From the NCBI RefSeq assembly GCF_050749805.1, contig NZ_CP192738.1, positions 2,046,001 to 2,110,000 on the forward strand: a DNA stretch of 64,000 nt, given 5' to 3'. The stretch is from Hahella sp018986435. GTDB taxonomy: Bacteria > Pseudomonadota > Gammaproteobacteria > Pseudomonadales > Oleiphilaceae. Under the pieces are notes generated by a model, which saw nothing but the letters and a program-made list of their open reading frames with translations, ran no database searches and was not told where the DNA came from. Within the stretch, counting starts at the first letter, position 1. Every line of letters starts with the position of its first letter. The translations under genes were made by a program, and so were the position numbers. Positions 43,123 to 51,770 of this stretch are shown here, piece by piece.

Positions 43123-44142
43123 TCAGGAAGAGGCGGGCGCTTCCGTCGTCTCCGTAGCGTCGCCTTGTTGCCCCAGGTTGACTTCACTTTGTTCCGGCTC
43201 GGTCACGGGGGCGGCGCTGACGAAACGGGCGCGCTCCAGATCCAGCAGTGAGTCGACATGACTGGCGTCGATCTTGAACACTTGCGGGCGGTCGGAGCGG
43301 GTGAGGATGTAATAGTCGCCTTCCGCCGGTTTGCCGAAATTCAGCTCAAGAGACTGTTCCCCCTGGGCGTTCTTCTCTTTTAACTGCAGTGTAAAGCGAA
43401 GCTTGGGTTCGCTCAGGTTATATTCCGGCTTCACTTCCGCGCCCAGCACATCCTCGAAGCGCATGTCCGCCAGGGACGCCAGCAGTTTGTGAGCGGCTTC
43501 CTCATTGGTGACTTCGTCGCTCTGCAGGCCTTCCAGATCCCATTTATCGCCGTTCTTATTCAGCACGATATCCTTGATCTTGACCTGATCGATGCTCTCT
43601 TCGGGCACGGCGGTCAGCTTGTTGTCCACCCAGTCTTTACCGGCCATGGGAAGCTCATGGGTGGCGTAATTGACCGCGAACACGGCGTCCTGCTCATTCA
43701 GGCGCGCGTGCACTTTGCGATATCCCGGGGACGTGCCCAGATAGAGCGTGGCCAGCGTATTGTCGCCCTGGGCCAGCTCCAGTTTGCGTTGGAACTTATC
43801 CGCGGCGACTTCAAAGCGCTTGGCCCCGGAAGCGCTGGTGGCCACCGGCCAACTGGCCTTAAGCTCTTTCAGCTTGGTCAGCATGGCGTCCACTTTGCCG
43901 TTGGCGACAGGCAGGTTGTAGTAACTGGCCACTACCCAGCCGTTTTGGTCTTTTTTCAGGTCGACTTTCGCCGTTTCTTCGCCGTAGATATGAATGGCGT
44001 CAGGCTGCCTGGACTCCAGGTCGAGCAGCGCCTGATCGGTGTGGGTGTAGGCCGACTGCGAGCCAGGCCAATGCAGGGCGACGATAAGCGCCGCCTGCGC
44101 CGCCAGCGCGATGGAGAGTAATTTGGTCCACTTGGCGTTCAT
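43123..44142 (-). CDS. DUF4340 accessory protein of a Gld-type ABC exporter
   Basis: 339 residues. It starts with a membrane anchor (KLLSIALAAQAALIVALHW). Three or so repeats of the DUF4340 unit follow: DAIHIYGEETAKVDLKKDQN-GWVVASYYNLPVANGKVDAML, KFQRKLELAQGDNTLATLYLG and KDWVDNKLTAVPEESIDQVK. DUF4340 proteins are regularly found beside GldF/GldG-type transporters and are thought to be periplasmic partners. The end is acidic and low-complexity (EVNLGQQGDATETTEAPASS). The ATG follows the stop of the permease gene by 3 bp, so the two are co-translated. Confidence 0.9.
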   Translation of the reverse strand: MNAKWTKLLSIALAAQAALIVALHWPGSQSAYTHTDQALLDLESRQPDAIHIYGEETAKVDLKKDQNGWVVASYYNLPVANGKVDAMLTKLKELKASWPVATSASGAKRFEVAADKFQRKLELAQGDNTLATLYLGTSPGYRKVHARLNEQDAVFAVNYATHELPMAGKDWVDNKLTAVPEESIDQVKIKDIVLNKNGDKWDLEGLQSDEVTNEEAAHKLLASLADMRFEDVLGAEVKPEYNLSEPKLRFTLQLKEKNAQGEQSLELNFGKPAEGDYYILTRSDRPQVFKIDASHVDSLLDLERARFVSAAPVTEPEQSEVNLGQQGDATETTEAPASS

Positions 44143-44145
44143 CTA

Positions 44146-47082
44146 TCAAGCCCTCCCTAATTCCAGCATGCCGGCGTAATAGCTCTGCCGACGGTTGAAC
44201 CATAAGCGGAACAATGCGTACAACAACGCCAGTCCAGCGATCGCCAGACCGTAGTTCAGATATTCCCAGAACTGCTGGCGCTCTGCGCTCATCGGGTAGA
44301 GCGTGTTGGCGAAATGGCTGCGTGAGCGGATTTGCAGCAGGCTGCGATCCTCCAGCGACCAGTCCACGGCGTTTTGCACTAACTGTATGGAGTTGAGATA
44401 AGGCGCCCGTTCTGTGGAGCTGATCAGGCTGATGGTCTGATCATTCAGGAACTCGTTAGAGGAGAACAGAATGATGCGCGCGGATTCCGGCGATTTATCG
44501 ATGACGCCGCCGAAATGCGTTTTCTCTGCTTTGTCTTCCTTCTGGCCGGCCTTATTGCCGTCAGTGGAAGTCTGATCCGCTTTTTGCGCGTCGTCGGCTT
44601 TGCTCAACAGAGGCGACTCCTTGCCTTTAAACGAGGACTCGAAACGCCCTTCCAAAGCGACGCCCACCAGATAGGAGTCGGGTTCGCCTTCGCTGGTCCA
44701 GGGGCTGACGCGGCCGTCGGAAGAAACCCGGGGCGTTACGTCCAACTTGTCGGAGACCCAGGATTGCGGCGAAGAGTGCAGCAGTTCCGTGATCTGCAGC
44801 GACTTGGTTTTTTCCTTATCCAGCTCAATGGGGGAAGCCCAGCTCATGGTGACGTTAGGCAGACCGGACGTGATCGCGGAATCCTGATTCATGCCGGTAT
44901 CGCGAATGTCGGCGAAATAGGGGTAATCCAGCAGACGTATCTCCCGGAACGACATGCCGCCCACATTACGCGTGACCGGAATGGGGAAGCTGGCGTTCTG
45001 TGGGTCCAGCACCATAGACTGCGCGAGGTTGATCCCGTAATTCTGCAGCCATGTTTCCAGCCCGGAGGTATGTTTGCCCGCCGTGAGAGAGTTGGAGGTC
45101 ATGCGGGTTTGATAGGGCGAAGTGGACAACAGGACCGTGCCGCCTTTCATGAGGAACTGGTCAACGGCGAACAGTTGCTTGTCGGACAGGGACTCCGGCG
45201 CCGCCAGCATGAGGATATCCGCGTCTTCAGGAACCAGACCGTCTTTCAGGTCGACAGTTTTAACCGTCATCGTTTCCATCAGCTTGTCGCGCAACGTTTT
45301 AAAGCTGGGCGAGGTTTGCTGACCGAGCTGCTGCATGTAAGGGTTGGCGTCGCTTTCTGGAACCACCAGCGCCAGCGTTTTGGTGAAGCCCGCCGAGAAG
45401 CGTTTCAGGCCGCTTTCAATATTGCGCTTGAGGCCGTCTTTGTCGAGGGAGTCGGGCAGGGCGATCTGCACGTATTGCTTGCTGTCGTTCATCAACAGGT
45501 AGAAATAGAAACGGTCATTGGACAGCAGGCTGGTGGCCATCGGTTGCATGCCGAAATCCTGCTGAATCTTCTGCGCCAGTGAGCCGTCGCCCGCATTCGG
45601 GTCCTGCAGTTCATAACTGAATTTGCCGCTGGACTCCTGTTTGATTTCCGCCAGCACGTCATTCAGCTCCTGCGCCAACGTTTGCAGTTCTTTCGGCAGT
45701 TGCTGGGTGGAGGAGACGTAACCGTTCAGTTTTACCGGGGTGTTAATGGTGGCGAACAGGTCGCCCTGGCTTTGATAGGCGTACAGCACTTTCTTGATGG
45801 CTTTGGTGATGTCGTATTCCGGATTGCGCAGGCGCACGTCCAGATCCGACTCATTGCGATCCTTCACTTCGATCAGGTCGCGGAAGCCCAATACTTCGAA
45901 TTGATCGCCGTAGCTGATCAACACGTTGAAATAGGAATTCACCAACGACGCTTGATACTTGTCCGACACTTGGAAGGGCACCGGGCGGATGCTGTATTTG
46001 TTGTTGGCTTCGTCTTCCAGTTCGGGATTGCTTTGCGGATCGACGAACTCCACGCGCACTTTATCGCCGCCGGCCACCTCATATTCCTTGATCAGATCCC
46101 GCAGCTGTGGAACCAAAGGCGCCAGCAGAGGGTGGGTCTTGGCGGAAAAGTAGCCGCGAATCAACAGCGGTTCCTGTAATTGATTCAGGTAGTCGCGGGT
46201 GGCGTCATTAATGGAGTACAAATTGCCGTCGGTGAGGTCCGCGCGCAGTGTTTTGACTTCGCTCAGCCATAGATTGGCGGCGAACAGGTTGGCGATCATC
46301 AGACCGGAGACGGCGTACCAGGCGCGATGGTTGGAGCGGGCGCCATGGCTGCTGGACCAACGCTGTTTCTCCAGCGCCAGCACGTTCAGCGCCAGAAACA
46401 CACCGACCAGGCTGAGATAATAATAGAGGTCGCGCACGTCGATGATGCCGCGGGTGATGGATTCAAAACGAGAGCCGGTGCCCAGTTGCTTGAGGACTTC
46501 GCCCGTTGAGTATCCAAACAGGTCCACCAAGGTGTCCGAGCCCAACAGATACAACAACGAGCAAACCAGCACCGTGACGATCAGACTGACGATTTGCGAC
46601 TCATTCTTGGCGCTGACATACAGGCCAATGGCGAGGTAGGCGGCGCCGAGACACAGCGTGGCCACATAAGCGCCGATAACCGGACCCCAGTCCAAATGCC
46701 CAAGATAAGACACGGTGAAGGGGATCGGCAGCGTCAGCGCCAGGGCGATGAGCAACAGAATGAAGCAGGCGATAAATTTGCCCAGCACCAACTGCAATGG
46801 CGTCACCGGCAGCGTCATTAAAAACTCGATGGTGCCCATGCGCTTTTCATCGCTCCACATGCGCATGGTCAGCGCCGCCACCAGGAAGATCAGCAACAGC
46901 GGCATCCATTCAAACAAGGGGCGCACGTCCGCGATGTTGCGGGCGAAGAAGGCTTCCACCCAGAAGAAAATAAACAGGTTAACCGCCAGAAAGGCGGCCA
47001 GGAAAACAAACGCCACCGGCGAAGAGAAGAACTGAGAGACTTCCTTGCCAGCCATCCGTAATACGCTTTTTTCAGGCAGCAT
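44146..47082 (-). CDS. ABC permease fused to GldG-like substrate-facing domain
   Basis: 978 residues from the ATG at 47082, which has GGAGG 6 nt upstream; the ATG at 47097 does not fit. Residues about 1-245 are an ABC-2 permease of six helices (GKEVSQFFSSPVAFVFLAAF, MWSDEKRMGTIEFLMTLPVT). From about 260 the GldG-like ABC auxiliary part begins (TRDYLNQLQEPLLIRGYFSA) with a large periplasmic region and a final helix (YGLAIAGLALLYALFRLWF). GldF and GldG are usually separate genes. Here they are one continuous frame. With the ATPase and DUF4340 genes it forms a complete transporter; in non-gliding bacteria its cargo is unknown. Confidence 0.92.
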   Translation of the reverse strand: MLPEKSVLRMAGKEVSQFFSSPVAFVFLAAFLAVNLFIFFWVEAFFARNIADVRPLFEWMPLLLIFLVAALTMRMWSDEKRMGTIEFLMTLPVTPLQLVLGKFIACFILLLIALALTLPIPFTVSYLGHLDWGPVIGAYVATLCLGAAYLAIGLYVSAKNESQIVSLIVTVLVCSLLYLLGSDTLVDLFGYSTGEVLKQLGTGSRFESITRGIIDVRDLYYYLSLVGVFLALNVLALEKQRWSSSHGARSNHRAWYAVSGLMIANLFAANLWLSEVKTLRADLTDGNLYSINDATRDYLNQLQEPLLIRGYFSAKTHPLLAPLVPQLRDLIKEYEVAGGDKVRVEFVDPQSNPELEDEANNKYSIRPVPFQVSDKYQASLVNSYFNVLISYGDQFEVLGFRDLIEVKDRNESDLDVRLRNPEYDITKAIKKVLYAYQSQGDLFATINTPVKLNGYVSSTQQLPKELQTLAQELNDVLAEIKQESSGKFSYELQDPNAGDGSLAQKIQQDFGMQPMATSLLSNDRFYFYLLMNDSKQYVQIALPDSLDKDGLKRNIESGLKRFSAGFTKTLALVVPESDANPYMQQLGQQTSPSFKTLRDKLMETMTVKTVDLKDGLVPEDADILMLAAPESLSDKQLFAVDQFLMKGGTVLLSTSPYQTRMTSNSLTAGKHTSGLETWLQNYGINLAQSMVLDPQNASFPIPVTRNVGGMSFREIRLLDYPYFADIRDTGMNQDSAITSGLPNVTMSWASPIELDKEKTKSLQITELLHSSPQSWVSDKLDVTPRVSSDGRVSPWTSEGEPDSYLVGVALEGRFESSFKGKESPLLSKADDAQKADQTSTDGNKAGQKEDKAEKTHFGGVIDKSPESARIILFSSNEFLNDQTISLISSTERAPYLNSIQLVQNAVDWSLEDRSLLQIRSRSHFANTLYPMSAERQQFWEYLNYGLAIAGLALLYALFRLWFNRRQSYYAGMLELGRA

Positions 47083-48019
47083 AGGGAACCTCCGCAACTT
47101 GATTCACTTCCTTGAATACGGTCTCCAGGTCGCGCACTTCCGGGTGCAGCGCCAGGATGGGCACATTGGCGTTGATGAGTTTGCGCGCGACGTCGGACAC
47201 AAAGCTTTCGTCCACCTGCGACAGAGAGGTATTGAGCGCGTAAGTGGACGTGCCGCCGTCAGTGGCGATGGGCTGGATGTCCCGCAAGGCGCCCAGATCC
47301 GCCAGTGCGCTCTTGATCTGCGCCTGGCCTGAACTGCTGCGCAGCAAGAGACGTTGCGATTTTTGCAGGTCCGCCAGAGAAGAATCCAGCGCCAGTTCGC
47401 CGTGACGGATCATCAGCACGCGGTCGCACATGGCGCTCACCTCTTGCATGATGTGCGTGGACAGTATCACGGTGGAGTGGCTGCGCAATGATGTGATGAG
47501 GTCGCGCATGTGCTGTATCTGTGAAGGGTCAAGGCCGTTGGTGGGTTCGTCGAGGATAAGGATTTTGGGGCGGTTGATGATGGCTTGGGCGACGCCGACT
47601 CTTTGCCGGTATCCCCGGGATAAGGTGCTGATGGGGTTGAGCGCCTTATCCCGTAAATCGGTGCGGGCGACGGCGTCTATCACCGCCTGGCGGCGCTTGT
47701 CCGCAGGGGTTCCTCTGAGTTGCGCGGCGTAGTCCAGATAATCCACCACCGTCATTTCCGGGTAAGTGGGTGGATTCTCCGGCAGGTATCCCATATTGGC
47801 GCGCAGTGCGAGTGAATGCTCGCGCAGGTCTTTGCCGTCGATGCGGATGTCGCCTGACGAAGGCTCAAGATAGCCCATCAGCATTTTCATGATGGTGGTT
47901 TTGCCGGCGCCGTTATGGCCAAGTAAGCCGACGATGCGGCCGCTTTCGATATTAAAACTCACGTTATTGACGGCGGTGAAGTCGCCGTAATGACGACTGA
48001 GGTTCTGGACATTGATCAT
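47072..48019 (-). CDS. ABC transporter ATPase (GldA-like)
   Basis: 315 residues. Walker A GLLGHNGAGKTTIMKML (about 34-50), Q-loop MGYLPENPP, signature LSRGYRQRVGVAQAI, Walker B ILILDEPTNGLDPSQ and the switch His ILSTHIMQEV are all present. The final 90 residues are the regulatory tail common in GldA/CcmA-like ATPases. The ATG at 48019 (MINVQNLSRHYGDF) is used; GGGAG lies 11 nt upstream, and the ATG at 48043 has no site. The stop overlaps the permease start by 11 bp. Confidence 0.93.
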   Translation of the reverse strand: MINVQNLSRHYGDFTAVNNVSFNIESGRIVGLLGHNGAGKTTIMKMLMGYLEPSSGDIRIDGKDLREHSLALRANMGYLPENPPTYPEMTVVDYLDYAAQLRGTPADKRRQAVIDAVARTDLRDKALNPISTLSRGYRQRVGVAQAIINRPKILILDEPTNGLDPSQIQHMRDLITSLRSHSTVILSTHIMQEVSAMCDRVLMIRHGELALDSSLADLQKSQRLLLRSSSGQAQIKSALADLGALRDIQPIATDGGTSTYALNTSLSQVDESFVSDVARKLINANVPILALHPEVRDLETVFKEVNQVAEVPYAA

Positions 48020-48246
48020 GGAATCATGTCTCCCTTCTGACATTTACAACGAATAATGCTTATTGGTTATGTTTCGGCATTGCGCCGAGATGATTCCGGG
48101 GGGCGTGGGCTTTTGACTTTTCAATGTCGAAACGCCAATAAGCCCGATTCCCGGGCGCGATAAAAATAGGGGCTTAAATATAAGAAAAAAATACCGCGAC
48201 CGAGCAAAATTAATGAAATTTAACCACTTGTCGCGTCTGGGGCGAA

Positions 48247-48264
48247 CGCCGGGAAGTCCCGGCG
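48247..48264 (-). terminator. Hairpin after the SulP gene
   Basis: CGCCGGG and CCCGGCG pair over 7 bp around AAGT, 16 bp past the stop. There is no U-tract, so it is only a possible terminator. Confidence 0.35.
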
Positions 48265-48279
48265 CACAAGAAGCAGGAG

Positions 48280-50010
48280 TCAGGTGGAGGGATTATTAAT
48301 TAATTGCAAGGCGTCGCTGAGGGTAGGGGCGAAGCGCAGAGCGCCCTCGATGGGTTTGACGTTGGCCTTGGCCAGGGTGCGCAACGGTTGAAACTGCAAG
48401 TCCGCCAGGATGAGTTGGCATCCACGTTGTTGGCGTGACTGGACGAACTTGTTAAAGGCGGAAAGCCCGCCGGCGTCCAGCAGGGACACTGCGTCCATGT
48501 ACAGAATCAACCCCTGTTTCGTTTCCGTCAGCATGTCCAATTCGGAAAATACCCTGTCGGCCGCGGCGAAAAATAAGGGGCCGTTGATCTTGTACACAGC
48601 CCAATTGTCCGGCAGTGGCGTGGAGATCAGCTTGGGGTGGCTGGAGATATCGGAGACCTTGGTCATCATTGATATATCGCGCATGAACAGCAACGCCGCC
48701 ATGACGATGCCGGCGGAGATCGCCAACACCATATCGAACAGCACGGTGAGCGTGAGGCAGGTCATCAATACTAGAATATCGCCGGTGGGGGCCTTCTTGA
48801 TCAGCGCGACGACTTTATGCGCTTCGCTCATGTTCCAGGCTACCATCAATAATAACGCCGCCATGGAAGCCATTGGCAGATAGGCGAGCAAAGGGCCCAG
48901 GGCGATCAAACCCGCCAGAACCACGGCCGCGTGCACCATGCCGGAGACCGGGGACTCTGCGCCGGAACGGTAGTTGGCGGTAGAGCGCGCGATGGCGGCA
49001 GTCGCCGTGATGCCGCCGAAAAAGGGAACCACCAGATTGCCGATGCCCTGGCCGAGCAACTCGCCGTTAGCCTGATGGCGACGCCCGGTCATGCCGTCCA
49101 GAACCACGGCGCACAACAGCGACTCAATGGCGCCCAACATGGCGATGGAAAACGCCGCAGGTAGAAGCCGTTCGAAGGTGCTCCAGGTCCAGGCCAACGG
49201 CTGGCCGTCCGGGCCCGGTTGCAGCCAGGGCCAGGTGAAATCCGGAAATAGACTGGGAATGCCATGCCCCACGCCGCCGTCAGCCAGGGGATAGGTAAAA
49301 CGAGAGCCGATAGTGTCTACGGGATGGCCCGCCGACGCCAGCGCGAGGGAAACGGCGACGCCGAGCAGTACGGCGGGAAGATGGCCCGGGACCGGCATCT
49401 TCAGGCGCGGCCACAGTATCAGTAACGCCAGGGTAAGAGACGCCACCAGAATGTTCGCCCAGTCCAGCGTCGGGAGCGCCAGCGCCAACGCATGGACTTT
49501 GCCAATATAGGTTTCCGGCATTTCGGCGAGGCTGAGCCCGAAAAAGTCTTTCACCTGCAACGTGGCGATGACGATGGCGATACCGGACGTGAAGCCCAGG
49601 GTGACGGGCTCTGGGATGTATTCAATCAGTCTGCCCAGGCGGGCCAAAGCCAGTCCTACCAGAATGAAGCCGGACATCAGCGTCGCCATCAATAGGCCTG
49701 CGAGTCCAAATTCCGAGGCGATGGGGAACAGGATCACCACAAACGCGGCGGTGGGGCCGGATATGCTCAGACGGGAGCCGCCGGTCAGCGCAATCAGGAA
49801 CCCGGCGATCATGGCGGTATAAAGGCCGTGTTGCGGCGGCACGCCACTGGCGATAGCCAGCGCCATGGCCAGGGGGATGGCGATAATGCCCACGGTCACG
49901 CCGGCGATCAGGTCCTTGCGAAAGCGATGGAGGTTATAGGGTTCTTTGATGCAGCTATCGACAAAGGCGCTAGCCAGACGTACCGAACGCAAATGCGCGC
50001 GATGTGGCAT
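48280..50010 (-). CDS. SulP-family inorganic anion transporter with STAS domain
   Basis: 576 residues. About 12 membrane segments, with the family signature GLYTAMIAGFLIALTGGSRL (about 63-82) and ISGPTAAFVVILFPIASEF. A C-terminal STAS domain (about 450-565) contains LDMLTETKQGLILYMDAVSLLDAG, in which the usual phospho-acceptor Ser region reads SLLDAGG. SulP proteins carry sulfate, bicarbonate or dicarboxylates; the substrate cannot be told from sequence. Sulfate uptake would serve the polymer sulfotransferase, but that is speculation. It is a single gene with a CGCCGGG/CCCGGCG hairpin just past the stop (48247-48264). Confidence 0.92.
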   Translation of the reverse strand: MPHRAHLRSVRLASAFVDSCIKEPYNLHRFRKDLIAGVTVGIIAIPLAMALAIASGVPPQHGLYTAMIAGFLIALTGGSRLSISGPTAAFVVILFPIASEFGLAGLLMATLMSGFILVGLALARLGRLIEYIPEPVTLGFTSGIAIVIATLQVKDFFGLSLAEMPETYIGKVHALALALPTLDWANILVASLTLALLILWPRLKMPVPGHLPAVLLGVAVSLALASAGHPVDTIGSRFTYPLADGGVGHGIPSLFPDFTWPWLQPGPDGQPLAWTWSTFERLLPAAFSIAMLGAIESLLCAVVLDGMTGRRHQANGELLGQGIGNLVVPFFGGITATAAIARSTANYRSGAESPVSGMVHAAVVLAGLIALGPLLAYLPMASMAALLLMVAWNMSEAHKVVALIKKAPTGDILVLMTCLTLTVLFDMVLAISAGIVMAALLFMRDISMMTKVSDISSHPKLISTPLPDNWAVYKINGPLFFAAADRVFSELDMLTETKQGLILYMDAVSLLDAGGLSAFNKFVQSRQQRGCQLILADLQFQPLRTLAKANVKPIEGALRFAPTLSDALQLINNPST

Positions 50011-50181
50011 ATGGACTCCGAAGATGTGAGGTTAAGGGACTCGGCGCCAGACTGACCCGCCGTCATGGCGGGACGCAGCCCGGCGCGCCCTTAGTTTAGC
50101 ATGGCGCGAGGGTGAAATTATTATGTGATTGATTTTAAAGATATTTTGTATCGACTGGAGCGTGAATTGTTATCAGAAGCT

Positions 50182-50844
50182 TCAGGCGAAATCGGCAGGA
50201 ACCTGGAAAGTCATGTCCTCGCCAGAATAGGGATGTTTAAAGCTCAGGGATTGCGCGTGCAGCAACAGGCGGTCGCTGGCGGCCAGCGCTTCCGGAGACG
50301 CATAGAAACGGTCGCCGAGAATGGGATGGCCAAGGGACAGCATGTGAACGCGCAGTTGGTGCGAGCGGCCGGTAATGGGGTAGAGCTCCACCAGGGTGGC
50401 GTTATCTTCCCGCGATAACACGCGATAACCGGTCACCGCCGGTTTGCCGTGCTCGAAACAGACTTTCTGTTTAGGACGGTTGGGCCAGTCGCAGATCAGC
50501 GGCAGATCCACTTCGCCCTGGTCTTCCTTGATCACGCCCCAGACTTTGGCGATATAGGTTTTGCGCACTTCGCGCTCCATGAACTGCCGTTTCAGCTCTT
50601 TTTCCGCATTGCGCCTCAGGGCCAGCACCAGCACGCCGGAGGTCGCCAGATCCAGCCGATGCACCACATGAGATAAGGGATATTTCTCTTTTACCCGGCT
50701 CCAGACGCTGTCATACAAATGCGCGCCGCGCCCGGGAGTGGTAAGAATGCCGCTGGGTTTGTTGACGACAATAATGTCCTTGTCTTCATACAGCGTCTCC
50801 AACCAGGGCTCGGTTGGGGGAGAATAAACGAAATCGTCTTGCAT
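50182..50844 (-). CDS. rluA: Dual-specificity tRNA/23S rRNA pseudouridine synthase RluA
   Basis: 220 residues from the ATG at 50844, which begins MQDDFVYSPPTEPWLETLYE like RluA of enteric bacteria (family knowledge); the extra 28 codons to 50928 are not conserved in type. VNKPSGILTTPGRG and the catalytic VHRLDLATSGVLVLAL (active-site Asp in HRLD) are clear, then ITGRSHQLRVHMLSLGHPIL and GDRFYA. The length fits RluA (about 219) rather than RluC/D, which carry an S4 domain. It makes pseudouridine at U746 of 23S rRNA and U32 of some tRNAs. Confidence 0.92.
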   Translation of the reverse strand: MQDDFVYSPPTEPWLETLYEDKDIIVVNKPSGILTTPGRGAHLYDSVWSRVKEKYPLSHVVHRLDLATSGVLVLALRRNAEKELKRQFMEREVRKTYIAKVWGVIKEDQGEVDLPLICDWPNRPKQKVCFEHGKPAVTGYRVLSREDNATLVELYPITGRSHQLRVHMLSLGHPILGDRFYASPEALAASDRLLLHAQSLSFKHPYSGEDMTFQVPADFA

Positions 50845-51059
50845 AGGCGGAACGGCTGGCCAAGTGGAATAATAAGCTCCCAGGGACGGGATTTCGGCAG
50901 TTATAAGGCGGTTCGCAGGATAAATCAATCAAGTATTGTTATCGCCGAGCCGGCGGCCATACACTATCCGGCGCTGGTTAATGACGTTCAGCCTGTAAAG
51001 CAAACAAGAGATCCAATAAAAATAAAACTGGGACGGGAACCGTCGCGGGAGGATAGAGC

Positions 51060-51428
51060 ATGGAGCGTAGTTATCTGACGACCTTATGTTTGTTGATTTT
51101 CCACCAGATTGACGCCGCTTACTGGAAGGAGTGGGAGATGTTTCAACTTCCGGGAGGCGTTCAGGGATATCTGATTTTCAATATGCTGGCGTTACCCATC
51201 CTGCTATACGGATATCGACAAGTGTTGCTGAAAAAACGCAACGCGCCTCTGTTTTCTTATGCCTGCGCGGGCCTCGGCATGCTCACGTTCCTGATTCACG
51301 CCGGCTTTTTTCTTACCGGATACGCGCAGTTCAAGCTGCCGCTGTCCATCGTGTTGATTACCGGCTGTCTGGTCAGCGGCCTTTGGCAGTTTTTCCAGAC
51401 CCGGTTATTCGAAAGACATCAGCGCTGA
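51060..51428 (+). CDS. Hypothetical four-helix small membrane protein (122 aa)
   Basis: The frame starts with GGAGGATAGAGC before the ATG, a good ribosome-binding site. It has four likely membrane helices (about 3-16, 36-55, 63-84 and 93-113), the first amphipathic with HQIDAAYWKEWEMF, a pattern seen in a conserved family of small integral membrane proteins (perhaps DUF6713, unsure). No function is known. It is followed at once by the two MITE-like repeats. Confidence 0.7.
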   Translation: MERSYLTTLCLLIFHQIDAAYWKEWEMFQLPGGVQGYLIFNMLALPILLYGYRQVLLKKRNAPLFSYACAGLGMLTFLIHAGFFLTGYAQFKLPLSIVLITGCLVSGLWQFFQTRLFERHQR

Positions 51429-51450
51429 CGTCCTGGCTCAGCTTATGTCT

Positions 51451-51595
51451 AGGGAACCTCTGAAAAACTACCTGCGGCCGCCATTACTGCGTCAAAAGTC
51501 GCCTCAAAATGCTCATTTATTCACGATAAACTGCGCTTTTTCGCCGACTTTTTCCTTGCACTGGCGGCCTCGCCAACGTTTTTCAGAGGCTCCCT
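51451..51595. mobile_element. MITE-like repeat, copy 1
   Basis: The ends AGGGAACCTCTGAAAAAC and GTTTTTCAGAGGCTCCCT are complementary at 17 of 18 positions. The element proper (51452-51594, 143 bp) lies between TA dinucleotides, as left by Tc1/mariner- or IS630-type transposases that duplicate TA. The interior has no gene but includes short self-complementary stretches (AAAAGTCG with CGACTTTTT). Copy 2 follows after 30 bp and differs at about five positions. Confidence 0.85.
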
Positions 51596-51625
51596 AGATT
51601 TGAAAAGCCATGTCCCGAATAAACT

Positions 51626-51770
51626 AAGGAACCTCTGAAAAACTACCTGCGGCCGCCATTGCAGCGTCAAAAGTCGGCTCAAAATGCTCATTTATTCACG
51701 ATAAACTGCGCTTTTTCGCCGACTTTTTCCTTGCACTGACGGCCTCGCCAACGTTTTTCAGAGGCTCCCT
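51626..51770. mobile_element. MITE-like repeat, copy 2
   Basis: About 97% identical to copy 1, in the same orientation, again bounded by TA (51625-51626 and 51770-51771). Its right boundary provides the TAG stop codon (51769-51771 on the minus strand) of the chemoreceptor gene, so insertion may have reset that protein's last residues. The first base of the left end is changed (AAGG for AGGG). Confidence 0.85.
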
